Assembly: GCA_020742395.1 (NCBI GenBank)
Contig: DYWZ01000061.1
Span: 16,216 to 80,215 of the forward strand
Direction of reading: 5' to 3'
From: Enterococcus columbae
GTDB taxonomy: Bacteria > Bacillota > Bacilli > Lactobacillales > Enterococcaceae
Length of the DNA: 64,000 nucleotides
The first letter of the stretch is position 1. The number at the start of each line of letters is the position of its first letter. The notes beneath the pieces were generated by a model, which was not told where the DNA came from, made no database searches, and saw nothing but the letters and a program-made list of their open reading frames with translations. Both the position numbers and the translations under genes were made by a program. Shown one piece after another: positions 21,845-31,224 of the stretch.

Positions 21845-22816
21845 CTACACAACTTTTTGCGGTAACTCAATGTATTTCGCTAGTAGATGATAATAACATT
21901 TACTTAATTCAGGATTGACCTCTTCAGTTAAACAAAGACAGGGAAAATAGCCAGCCACTGCTTCTTTACAAGCTTTTTCATAAGGGGTATTATTTTTAAA
22001 TCGTACAAGATCTTCAGCTGCTAAATAGCAATAATAAGTTTCAATTCTAGCTACTAATTGCGCAAAAGCCACTTTATCTGAAATCTTCGCTACATGGTCG
22101 CTTTCTAATTGCCCTAAATACAACAAAGCTCTGTCATAAACCTGTTCATTTAATAAAAAATCTTCACATCCCACTAGTTGTTTATATAAAAAGAAAGCAT
22201 ATCTATTTCTGCCCCTTTCTTTTTCTAGTAATTCATAAAATCTAGCTAGATAACGATTACTCTCTTCTTCGGTAGCCGCAATTAAAGACGTTGCAGGTCG
22301 ATCGTCTTCATTTACAGCATCAAAATAGCAAAAAACAAAGCAAAACCAATTCATCACTTGATCATCGCCTACGATTTGTGGATAAGGGCTAAAAGAGAGG
22401 ACTAAATGAAAGTTGGATAGCCAACATGATAAGTTTAATAATTCTGTTCTTAGCTTGGAATAACTAATAAACAAACGTTGGCGCAACTCCTGATGAGTAT
22501 AGGCTTTCTGTTCTAATAATAGCCGCAATAATTTAAACGAAGTATTATTTTTCAACAAACGAATCAATAATAATAAGGCGGATATTTCTTGTTTTGACGT
22601 ATAAATCAACTGTCCATGTTTAAAATGGCAAATATTTTTTAATTCCTCAGGATACAATAAAGATTGACGCATATGATACTTGCAAACTCGCTGATTCCAG
22701 CCATAATTTTTTTCAATATACGCACAACTTAATATTTTCTGTTCGGATAATTCCAACATTAATCGATACCACTTTTGCGTATTTGTTGTTAAAAGTTTTT
22801 CTAACATTACCTTCAC
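21845..22816 (-). CDS. Putative Mga/AtxA-like helix-turn-helix regulator
   Basis: 323 aa with HTH-like N-terminus and Mga-like organisation. Confidence 0.5.
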   Translation of the reverse strand: MKVMLEKLLTTNTQKWYRLMLELSEQKILSCAYIEKNYGWNQRVCKYHMRQSLLYPEELKNICHFKHGQLIYTSKQEISALLLLIRLLKNNTSFKLLRLLLEQKAYTHQELRQRLFISYSKLRTELLNLSCWLSNFHLVLSFSPYPQIVGDDQVMNWFCFVFCYFDAVNEDDRPATSLIAATEEESNRYLARFYELLEKERGRNRYAFFLYKQLVGCEDFLLNEQVYDRALLYLGQLESDHVAKISDKVAFAQLVARIETYYCYLAAEDLVRFKNNTPYEKACKEAVAGYFPCLCLTEEVNPELSKCYYHLLAKYIELPQKVV

Positions 22817-23079
22817 ACCTTCATTAATATATTTATAGTTTCACTATAGCAAAACTAAAATTTTGAAAATATTCATGAAAAGGCGATTTATTAATGAAAA
22901 TAAAAAATACCCAGTATATTTTGCATAAAAAATCAATAAATATTTATAAAAAAACAACCTGCAATCGTATTTTAACTTTATATACTGCAAACAACTTCTG
23001 TTTGGAAAAACCAGGAGCAAAATGAAAAAATGTATAAAAAAGCTCACCTGAAAAAATTCAAGTGAGCAGAATAATAGAA

Positions 23080-24237
23080 TTAAGCGTGTTTCGCCAAAAC
23101 CTTTTTAGCAAAATATTTCAAAATTAACGGTGAGACAAGTGTACTAATTAAAATGGTAATAACCATTGGTGCAAAATAGCGTTCAGGAATCAGACCACCT
23201 TGTGAACCAATTTGTAACACAATTAAGGCCATCTCTCCGCGTGAAATCATTCCCGCGCCGACCATCCAAGCACTGTTATTAGAAAAACCAGCCATTTTTG
23301 AACCTAGATAACCACCGAACAATTTAGAAATTACCGCAATCACGACAAAAGCTAAAATGAACGGGAAGTACGTGACTACACTTGAGAGCTTGACTTCTAA
23401 ACCAATATTTACAAAGAATACTGGAATAAAAATTGCATAACCAATTGATTCTACATTAATAAAAACTTGTTCTTTAACCTTGGTTTGACCCACTGCAATC
23501 CCTGCAAAGAAAGCACCGATTACAGAGCTTAGACCAACAAAATCAGCCACATAAGACATACCTAAACAAATCACTAGCGACATAATAATCACTGAAGCCG
23601 TCGTGTAAATCCGTTCCGATAGATGCATCAGATACGGCGCAATCCATTTAACCAGTAGATAAATCAACACAAAGTATATACCTTGTTGCAATAAAGTGAT
23701 GCCGATAGACTGGTCGTTGCCTTGATTACCGCCAAGGAAAGTTAAACTAATACTCAATACTAGAACAATTAAGATATCATCTACTACCGAGGCACCTAAA
23801 ATGGTCGATCCTTCTTTCGTGTTGACCGCTTGCAGTTCTTTCAATACTTCAACCGAAATACTAACCGAAGTCGCTGCTAATACGACACCCAAAAAGAAAG
23901 CTTCCGTTTTGGTTACGTCAAAAGCAAATCCGCCACCTGTACCTAGCAATAACGGAAAAATGACCCCAAAAATCGCTACTAGCATTCCCGGTTTAAAGTA
24001 CTTACGCAATAAAGCCATGTCACTTTCTAGCCCAGCTAAAAACATCAGCAGGATCACACCGATTTCTGAAAAATGATGAATCAGTTCATCAGAATGAATC
24101 CATTGTAAGCCACCTGTACCCACAATTAAACCAACTAATAATTGACCCACCACTCCAGGAATACCTATTCTCCTACAAAGATGCGCCGCTAAAGCCGTTA
24201 ATACCAAGATTAGACATAGCGTTCCAATAAATGCCAT
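23080..24237 (-). CDS. CPA2-family Na+(K+)/H+ antiporter
   Basis: 385 aa, ~12 hydrophobic segments, GVILLMFLAGLE, ATSVSISVEVL. Confidence 0.9.
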   Translation of the reverse strand: MAFIGTLCLILVLTALAAHLCRRIGIPGVVGQLLVGLIVGTGGLQWIHSDELIHHFSEIGVILLMFLAGLESDMALLRKYFKPGMLVAIFGVIFPLLLGTGGGFAFDVTKTEAFFLGVVLAATSVSISVEVLKELQAVNTKEGSTILGASVVDDILIVLVLSISLTFLGGNQGNDQSIGITLLQQGIYFVLIYLLVKWIAPYLMHLSERIYTTASVIIMSLVICLGMSYVADFVGLSSVIGAFFAGIAVGQTKVKEQVFINVESIGYAIFIPVFFVNIGLEVKLSSVVTYFPFILAFVVIAVISKLFGGYLGSKMAGFSNNSAWMVGAGMISRGEMALIVLQIGSQGGLIPERYFAPMVITILISTLVSPLILKYFAKKVLAKHA

Positions 24238-24462
24238 ATAAATTCAATTCCTCCCATATTTTTTCTTTAATTCTATTATACACATATTTTATGAAAAAAT
24301 ATAAGAAAAAGCACCGGCACATTAAAATGCGAATTAACAAACTTTATTTAAAACTATTTTTTCAAATTTAGATTAATTTATTTTATTTTTTAGTTATTTA
24401 AAAAAAAAAGAAGCCAATCAATTTTTTGACTGACTTCTCCTCATTAGAAACCCGATATTACT

Positions 24463-24765
24463 TTATTGGGTAATTTCACCCTTCCAAGCTGACATACCAC
24501 CTAAAACATTGATTACTTGATACCCTTGACTGGCTAAAATTTGACAAGCTAACGCTGAGCGTGCACCCGAGTGACAAATGACCGCATAAGACTGCGTTGG
24601 CTCTAGCTCAACCGCTTCTTCCATTAATAAGCTTAATGGTAAATGCTGAGCGTTTGGAATATGCCCGCTTGCAAACTCGTCGCTTTCTCGAACATCTAAA
24701 ATTGCCTGTTGATTTCCTTGTTTATAGAATTGATAAAATTCATCACTAGCCATACTACTGTACAT
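24463..24765 (-). CDS. Rhodanese-like sulfurtransferase
   Basis: LDVRESDEFASGHIPNA, active loop CHSGARS. Confidence 0.92.
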   Translation of the reverse strand: MYSSMASDEFYQFYKQGNQQAILDVRESDEFASGHIPNAQHLPLSLLMEEAVELEPTQSYAVICHSGARSALACQILASQGYQVINVLGGMSAWKGEITQ

Positions 24766-26422
24766 CGATATTTCTTCCTTTCATTGCATGAGAATATAGA
24801 TAAAAAGCACCATCTAAGTTTTGTACCTTAAAGCCATTTTGTTTTAAGATTCTTTCGGCTAAATAACTACGTAAACCACTATGACAACTAACGATATAGC
24901 TTTTTGCTGGATTCAGTTCAGATAAACGGTCACGTAATTCATCAAGTGGAATCGAATATGCAGTTTTAATGTGTGCTTTTTCATACTCTTCTTTCGTACG
25001 CACATCTAATAAAACCTTGCCTTGTGCTAATTGTTCCGCTAATTCATGCCACTGAATCGTTTCGCTAAGACCTTCGATGAGATTCATCGCCGCATATCCT
25101 AACATATTTACTGGATCTTTAGCCGAGCCAAACGGTGGGGCATAACTAAGTTCCAATTCAGGTAAATCAAAAACCGTCAGCTGCGCCTTAATCGCTGTTG
25201 CTAAAACATCCATTCGCTTGTCCACTCCTGATTTACCGATAGCTTGCGCGCCGTAAATTTTACCTGTTTGGGGATGAAAAATCAATTTTAATAAGATGCC
25301 TTCCGCTCCTGGATAGTAGCTAGCATGACTTTTGCCCAATGTGTGTACTACCTGATAAGGGAGATTGAGCGCTTTGACAGCTTTTTCGGTTAGACCTGTA
25401 AAGGCAGCAACTTGTTCAAAGACTCGAACAATGGCTGTCCCTAGACTTCCCCGATGTGTACGTTTCAAGCCAGCTATCACATCTGCTACTTGCCTACCTT
25501 GTCGATTTGCTGGAGAAGCGAGTGAAATTAAAGCCGGCTGCTGACTAATTTGTTGCTTGACGACAATTGCATCGCCAATAGCAAAAATCGCAGGATCACT
25601 CGTTCTAAAGTGTTCATCGACAACAATGCCTGACCTCAAGCCCAAAATCAAACCTGCCTGCTGGGCTAATTGAGTGGCTGGCTGCACACCAATGGCTAAA
25701 ATGGTCAAATCACTTGTTAGCTGACTGCCATCAGAAAGCTGTAAGATCCGCCCTTCCTCTAAAAAGGCACTGACTGCCACATTGGTTTTGACGTTCACTT
25801 TATTTTGTTGCAGCGCTTCTTCAATAAAGACAGCCATTTCTTCATCTAGTGCTGGCAAGACTTGCTTGGCTTGTTCAATTAAGGTAACTCTTAAGCCACG
25901 TTTAGCTAGATTTTCAACCATTTCTAAGCCGACAAAGCCAGAACCAATGACTGTTACCTCTTTGACCTGACCAGTTTGTAGACTGTTCATAATCGCATCT
26001 ATATCCGGAATATTTCTAACGCTAAATAATTGTTTAGCCTGATCTATACCAGGCAGATCCGGTATATAGGCTTTGGCACCAGTGGATAAGATGAGATAGT
26101 CATAAGCGAGACTTTCTGTTTTTCCTTGATGCAGCACTTGTAATAATTTTTGCTTACGATCAATAGCAACGACTTCATGATTGACGCGTACATCTAGTTT
26201 AAAGCGTTGATTGAGCTTTTCTTTCGTTTGGACTAACAACTGCTCTCGATTAGCAATTTCACCAGATAGATAATAGGGTAGTCCGCAATTTGCAAATGAC
26301 ACATAGGGACCTTTTTCTAATACAATAATTTCTGCCTCTTCTAGTAAACGTCTTAGGCGCGTCGCCGCAGACATTCCTCCTGCAACTCCACCAACGATGA
26401 CAATTTTAGGATGTTTCATCAT
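24755..26422 (-). CDS. CoA-disulfide/persulfide reductase with C-terminal rhodanese domain
   Basis: VGGVAGGMSAATRLRR, FANCGLPYYLSG, C-terminal LDVRTKEEYEKAHI...CHSGLRS. Confidence 0.92.
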   Translation of the reverse strand: MMKHPKIVIVGGVAGGMSAATRLRRLLEEAEIIVLEKGPYVSFANCGLPYYLSGEIANREQLLVQTKEKLNQRFKLDVRVNHEVVAIDRKQKLLQVLHQGKTESLAYDYLILSTGAKAYIPDLPGIDQAKQLFSVRNIPDIDAIMNSLQTGQVKEVTVIGSGFVGLEMVENLAKRGLRVTLIEQAKQVLPALDEEMAVFIEEALQQNKVNVKTNVAVSAFLEEGRILQLSDGSQLTSDLTILAIGVQPATQLAQQAGLILGLRSGIVVDEHFRTSDPAIFAIGDAIVVKQQISQQPALISLASPANRQGRQVADVIAGLKRTHRGSLGTAIVRVFEQVAAFTGLTEKAVKALNLPYQVVHTLGKSHASYYPGAEGILLKLIFHPQTGKIYGAQAIGKSGVDKRMDVLATAIKAQLTVFDLPELELSYAPPFGSAKDPVNMLGYAAMNLIEGLSETIQWHELAEQLAQGKVLLDVRTKEEYEKAHIKTAYSIPLDELRDRLSELNPAKSYIVSCHSGLRSYLAERILKQNGFKVQNLDGAFYLYSHAMKGRNIDVQ

Positions 26423-26739
26423 TCTTTTCCTCCAATTAACGGTCCGTCCCAACGATTGAGACCCCCACGAATATTTTTAACCTGATAGCCTTGTTTTTGT
26501 AAAAACTTGGCTGCTTGTTTGCTGCGCATACCTGATTGGCAAATGATTAGATGTAGTTTTTCTTTATCCCCCTGATAGGTATTTATACGGTTTAAAGGAA
26601 CATTTTTCGCCCCTCTAATATGCCCACTACGGTATTCTTGGGCTGTACGTACATCCAACAACACCATTTGGCGATTTTTCAAGCTAGTTTTTAGCTCGGC
26701 TATTGTCATGATTGGGACTGATTTAAAAATAGTTAACAC
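26419..26739 (-). CDS. Rhodanese-like protein
   Basis: LLDVRTAQEYRSGHIRGAKN...CQSGMRS; 3' end overlaps next gene (ATGA). Confidence 0.9.
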   Translation of the reverse strand: MLTIFKSVPIMTIAELKTSLKNRQMVLLDVRTAQEYRSGHIRGAKNVPLNRINTYQGDKEKLHLIICQSGMRSKQAAKFLQKQGYQVKNIRGGLNRWDGPLIGGKE

Positions 26740-26757
26740 TTATCTGTCACCTCTTTC

Positions 26758-26777
26758 ATATACCTTATAGGGTATAT
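26758..26777. promoter_or_regulatory. Putative CstR operator 1
   Basis: Perfect palindrome ATATACC-N6-GGTATAT upstream of rhodanese operon. Confidence 0.6.
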
Positions 26778-26857
26778 TTAAAATCAAGAAGCAATTTTTG
26801 TCAATTAATTTGATTTCATTCATTATTATTAGACAAAATTCCTGGGATACTTTATAG

Positions 26858-26872
26858 TACCCATATAGGTAT
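26858..26872. promoter_or_regulatory. Putative CstR operator 2
   Basis: TACC-N6-GGTAT, same spacing as operator 1, upstream of cstR-like gene. Confidence 0.55.
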
Positions 26873-26891
26873 CAACACGGAGGAAGAAAAA

Positions 26892-27155
26892 ATGGAAATA
26901 GCCGATAAAAAGAAAATCAGTAATCGTTTGAAGCGTACAGAAGGACAAATTCGTGGGATTTTAAAAATGATTGATGAAGAAAAAGAATGTATCGATATCG
27001 TCACCCAATTAAGCGCCGTACGCTCCAGCATTGATCGCGTGATGGGATTAGTTGTCGCTGAAAATTTCAAAAAATGCTTGGAAGAGCCTAGCGAAAATCC
27101 TGAGCTTCAAAAAGAAAAAATTGAACAAGCCATTCAATTAATCATCAAAAAATAA
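26892..27155 (+). CDS. cstR: CsoR/FrmR-family repressor, CstR-like (persulfide sensor)
   Basis: RLKRTEGQIRGILKMIDEEKECIDIVTQLSAVRSSIDRVMGLVVAENFKKC: two Cys retained, CsoR His absent. Confidence 0.8.
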   Translation: MEIADKKKISNRLKRTEGQIRGILKMIDEEKECIDIVTQLSAVRSSIDRVMGLVVAENFKKCLEEPSENPELQKEKIEQAIQLIIKK

Positions 27156-27186
27156 GTTGAGCAAGATATTTGTTTTATAAAATTAA

Positions 27187-27200
27187 ATTGTGTACAATTA
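27187..27200. promoter_or_regulatory. Putative OhrR operator
   Basis: Inverted repeat AATTGT-GT-ACAATT just upstream of ohrR. Confidence 0.55.
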
Positions 27201-27221
27201 AATTCAGAAAGGATAATTTCA

Positions 27222-27667
27222 TGATTCTGCCAACTATAGATAATCAATTGTGCTTCGCTTTGTATCGAGCGAATAAAACCTTTAATCGTTTATACAATAA
27301 AGTTTTAGCTCCTTTTGATTTAACCTACCCACAATATTTGACCTTACTAGCTTTGTGGGAAGAAGACCATCAAACCGTCAGTCAGCTAGGCGAACGCTTA
27401 GCTTTAGATAGCGGTACATTGACTCCTTTAATCAAGCGCTTAGAACAAAGGGATTATGTACTCCGGAGCCGCGCTAAAGATGACGAAAGACGAGTGATTA
27501 TTTCTCTAACTGCTAAAGCCAAAAAACTAAAGCCAACTATTTTGGATACGGTTTGCAATTGCCTATCTGTATTGACGGCTGATGAAGCGAATTATTTTTC
27601 CTTACTACAACAATTAAATCAATTATCGCAAACTCTAGGAGGTATGCAGGATGAAAAAAATGTATGA
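27222..27667 (+). CDS. ohrR: MarR-family organic hydroperoxide regulator
   Basis: N-terminal QLCFALYRANK redox Cys, MarR wHTH, adjacent ohr. Confidence 0.9.
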
Positions 27668-28055
27668 AACAAAGGTAACAAGTATCGGTGGTCGCGAAGG
27701 TGAAGTATTCTCTCCAGATCGTTCTTTTGCTTATAAAACAACTGCTCCTGGTAAACGTGTAGAAGGGGCCACTAACCCAGAACAATTATTTGCAGCAGCT
27801 TATAGTGCTTGCTTTAACGGCGCACTTGGACTAGTTATGCAAAATGAAGGTGAAAGCTATCCAAGTACAGTTAGCGCTAGAGTCGCTTTAATGTCTGATG
27901 AAGCAACTGGCTTTTCAGTTGCAGTCACTTTAGAAGTCCATCTTGAAGGAGCTAGCAAAGAACGTGCAGAAGCTTTAACTGCCTTAGCGCACGAAGTTTG
28001 TCCTTATTCTAAGGCGACACGTAACAATATCGATGTACAATTTGAAATCGTCTAA
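27651..28055 (+). CDS. ohr: Organic hydroperoxide resistance protein
   Basis: AAAYSACFNGAL and HEVCPYSKATRNN motifs. Confidence 0.95.
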   Translation: MKKMYETKVTSIGGREGEVFSPDRSFAYKTTAPGKRVEGATNPEQLFAAAYSACFNGALGLVMQNEGESYPSTVSARVALMSDEATGFSVAVTLEVHLEGASKERAEALTALAHEVCPYSKATRNNIDVQFEIV

Positions 28056-28079
28056 TAACGATTACGTTTTTAAATAATT

Positions 28080-28112
28080 AAAGTCAGGAATCAAGCGTGG
28101 TTCCTGACTTTT
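28080..28112. terminator. Terminator hairpin
   Basis: AAGTCAGGAA...TTCCTGACTTTTTT. Confidence 0.85.
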
Positions 28113-28120
28113 TTACGTTA

Positions 28121-29302
28121 TTAAAAATTTTGATTATATAGCTCAATCTGCTGAATTTTTGCAAAGCATTCGGGGTGCTCTGTCAGTATTTTCTTTAAAG
28201 AATCAACAGTTGTCACCATATAAATGCTACTGATTTTAAAATTGGCTTCATCCTTCAACAATCGCTGATAAGCTTTGATTTCTTTTGTAAGAGGCTCTTG
28301 ATGAAACAGCTGTTGATAATCCGCTTCATGATCTAGCATAAATGCTAGCATTGATTGAAAGCGTAAAAATTGATAATTCTCAGGATACTCCTCGCCATTT
28401 TTAATTCCTATAAAAAGATAAGGATAGGTTTGATTGAGCTGATTTAGATAATTTTTAGCCTCGTTGTTAAACATTAAGGTATAAGGAACGCCTCCATAAG
28501 CAGCAAAGCCCATTATAGAGGTTTGATCATTTGGTGGCTGAACACCATACCAATAAATATGCGTATTTTTTTCTTCATCTAGCTTTTTCACTTGCGCTAA
28601 ATCCATATTCGGTTCAAAGGCTAACGAAGCATAGATCTGACTGTAGGGCGGTAAGGTTGCTAGTTGTTGGAGCATGTGTTCTTTTTGTAAAGCAAACATT
28701 TCCTTTGCGGTCGCCGAACTCTGCTTTTGCAGTCTTAGCAACGAAGCTGTTTTTCTAAAGATAGAGGTATCCACTTGTAGCATTCTTCCTTTTCTAAGCT
28801 GCATTTTTGAAGGGGGCTCGTAATTAACATTTGACTGCCCCTCTTCGGTAAAATTGATATAAATATCATAATTACCAAAGCCAAGTGCATCAATTTTGAT
28901 TTCATTTAACGAACGATAAGGCTGTTGCAATTCATTCGCTACTACTAAAGATAAGGTAAACGGTGAAAGCTTTTCTCCTTGCTCAGTGATTGGATCATAA
29001 TAAAACTTATCTACAAGCTTTGGTAAAACTACAACGCTCACTCCTAGCAATACAAGTAAAAGACCGATCGTTGTCAATATCGTCTTAAAGTAGTTCTTCT
29101 TGATCTGTCGATTGATCTTCTGCTTCAATTGTTCATCTTCTAAGCTTAAGTCCAATTCCTCCCAATCAATCTTTTCCTCTTCTAATGCTAAATCCTGTAG
29201 TTCCTGAAACTCAGCTAAGCGTTCTTTGATATAGGCGATTTCTTCTGGTGTCGCTTGGTTTTTTCGATATTTTGCTAGTAAATCTAATAAGTTAGTTTTC
29301 AT
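28121..29302 (-). CDS. Anti-sigma factor (sigma-factor-regulator N/C domain type)
   Basis: Single TM, cytoplasmic N-term, overlaps ECF sigma gene. Confidence 0.75.
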   Translation of the reverse strand: MKTNLLDLLAKYRKNQATPEEIAYIKERLAEFQELQDLALEEEKIDWEELDLSLEDEQLKQKINRQIKKNYFKTILTTIGLLLVLLGVSVVVLPKLVDKFYYDPITEQGEKLSPFTLSLVVANELQQPYRSLNEIKIDALGFGNYDIYINFTEEGQSNVNYEPPSKMQLRKGRMLQVDTSIFRKTASLLRLQKQSSATAKEMFALQKEHMLQQLATLPPYSQIYASLAFEPNMDLAQVKKLDEEKNTHIYWYGVQPPNDQTSIMGFAAYGGVPYTLMFNNEAKNYLNQLNQTYPYLFIGIKNGEEYPENYQFLRFQSMLAFMLDHEADYQQLFHQEPLTKEIKAYQRLLKDEANFKISSIYMVTTVDSLKKILTEHPECFAKIQQIELYNQNF

Positions 29303-29780
29303 CTGCTAACACCTCCCTTAATTGCTTGCGTGCTCGATGTAGATACACCCGAACCTGATTGATCGACAATTGGAAATATTGCGCGAGCTCTGCAGTCGAG
29401 CAATCGGCAAAATAAAAAAGCAAGATCAGTTCATTATATGGATATTTCAATGATAAAATAGCGAAATATAACCGACGATTGCGCTCCTTTTGCAAAATTG
29501 CTACTTCAAAGCTTGGCGTAAAGGTCGCTTGTTGCTGCGCTAAATTGATAGCTTGCCGATATTTTTGCCGACGATAGTGATCGATAAAGCTTGTTTTAAC
29601 CACACGCAATAACCAAAATTTTATCTGAGCAGGGGCTTGTGCTTGGCAAAGTAGCTTATAATAGGCATCACTAACCAATTGCTCTGCTTTTTGTTCATCC
29701 TTCATTAGTGATAGCGCATACAAAAATAAAGGCTGTGCATACGCCAGATAGCTGGCTTCTACCACTTTTTCATCCATCAC
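29292..29780 (-). CDS. ECF-type RNA polymerase sigma factor
   Basis: Region 2 SLMKDEQKAEQLVSDAYYKLL and region 4 HTH LAQYFQLSINQVRVYLHRARKQL. Confidence 0.9.
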   Translation of the reverse strand: MMDEKVVEASYLAYAQPLFLYALSLMKDEQKAEQLVSDAYYKLLCQAQAPAQIKFWLLRVVKTSFIDHYRRQKYRQAINLAQQQATFTPSFEVAILQKERNRRLYFAILSLKYPYNELILLFYFADCSTAELAQYFQLSINQVRVYLHRARKQLREVLADEN

Positions 29781-29944
29781 ACGCGCCCCCCTTCATCTAA
29801 AATACGTTTCAATCACTTAAACATTACACGGATTACTAGCTTTATTTTAACAAAGGTTCAAACAATACTCTAGAAAACAAATGAACGTTCAATGCAAGAA
29901 CAAAAACTTTTACATTAAACGTCCATAACAAACAGTCCACGTAT

Positions 29945-30961
29945 TTAGTTAAATCCATACATTTTTTTGGCTAGCTTATAACAACCAACCATTGTTTTTC
30001 GTCCTAATCTACCAGGCAGATGTACCCCTACACCAAATAAGCCTCGACGTAATTTACGGTAAAGTTGTTCGTCTTGTTGGCGAATATATTGCCAAAGCGC
30101 TTCTTTTTTCTGCAAGCTTTCTTTCGATCCTTCACGAATTAATAAAATAGATGAAATCGTGGTAATAATTTCTAAGTATTTCAACATATAAGCCTGCAAG
30201 CTATCATCCATTAACTCAGCATCAGAATAATAATGAACCATCCGGCGATTTACCGCTAGCTGCTGATCGATGCGACCAATCATCACCTTTTCATTGACTG
30301 ATTGATCTTCACGACCAATGTAATAGCGATAAAAATCGACATTTAAATAATACATATTTTTAACCATTGGGAGTGGTTCAAAAACATATAAATTATCGAC
30401 ATAAAAGGTATGCTTTGGTAATTGTAAAGTATGATCAATCAGCAATTGACGACGATAAATCACTGAATGCATCAATAGATATTTCCCCACTGGAAAACGC
30501 TTGGTAGCATCCCAACTAAATAATTGATTTGTTGGTAAAAACGAGGTGTATTCAATCACCTTTTTGCGTTTTGCCCCTTGTTTTTCATAAACATAATTGC
30601 TAATCAGCATATCCACCGGCTCAGCAAGATTTGTTTGTCTAGCTAAAAAGGCTAAAATCTCTTGGTAGGCATTGGCATCAACCCAATCATCACTATCAAC
30701 AACCTTAATATACTCACCACTTGCATGTGCAAGACCAGTATTAATCGCTTGTCCATGACCACCATTTTCTTGGTGAACAGCTTGAACAATAGTTGGAAAA
30801 TGACTAGCAAAACGATCAGCAATCGCCGCTGTTTCATCCTTTGAACCATCATTGACGATAATAATTTCAACTGCTTCGCCCCCAACAAGCAAAGAAGTAA
30901 TACAACGCTCCATATAATCTTGAGAATTGTAGCAAGGGACAATAATACTCAATAATTTCAT
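29945..30961 (-). CDS. Glycosyltransferase family 2
   Basis: LLSIIVPCYNSQDYMERCI..., VDSDDWVD. Confidence 0.93.
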   Translation of the reverse strand: MKLLSIIVPCYNSQDYMERCITSLLVGGEAVEIIIVNDGSKDETAAIADRFASHFPTIVQAVHQENGGHGQAINTGLAHASGEYIKVVDSDDWVDANAYQEILAFLARQTNLAEPVDMLISNYVYEKQGAKRKKVIEYTSFLPTNQLFSWDATKRFPVGKYLLMHSVIYRRQLLIDHTLQLPKHTFYVDNLYVFEPLPMVKNMYYLNVDFYRYYIGREDQSVNEKVMIGRIDQQLAVNRRMVHYYSDAELMDDSLQAYMLKYLEIITTISSILLIREGSKESLQKKEALWQYIRQQDEQLYRKLRRGLFGVGVHLPGRLGRKTMVGCYKLAKKMYGFN

Positions 30962-31224
30962 TTTTAACGATCTTTCCTTACTAATGATAAATTTCTTAAA
31001 AGCTGTATACTCCAACATCCTCTATAAAAGAAAAATAATTCAAAATATTTGAAGTTATAAAGTATCTCAGCCAAAAACTCTGTTGTATCTATACTACAAC
31101 AAAATTTATGTAATATGCAACAAAGCGACTAATCTTATAGTTCTTTTGAAAGAATATAAAAATAGACAACTTTACACAAAACAGTTTAAAGTTGTCTATA
31201 TAGATTACTAAAATATTTTTCAAA

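Noticed and set aside
29781-29860. ECF autoregulatory promoter upstream of the sigma gene
   Set aside because: TGAACCTTT and CGTGTAA elements are present but about 24 nt apart, too far for a standard ECF promoter.
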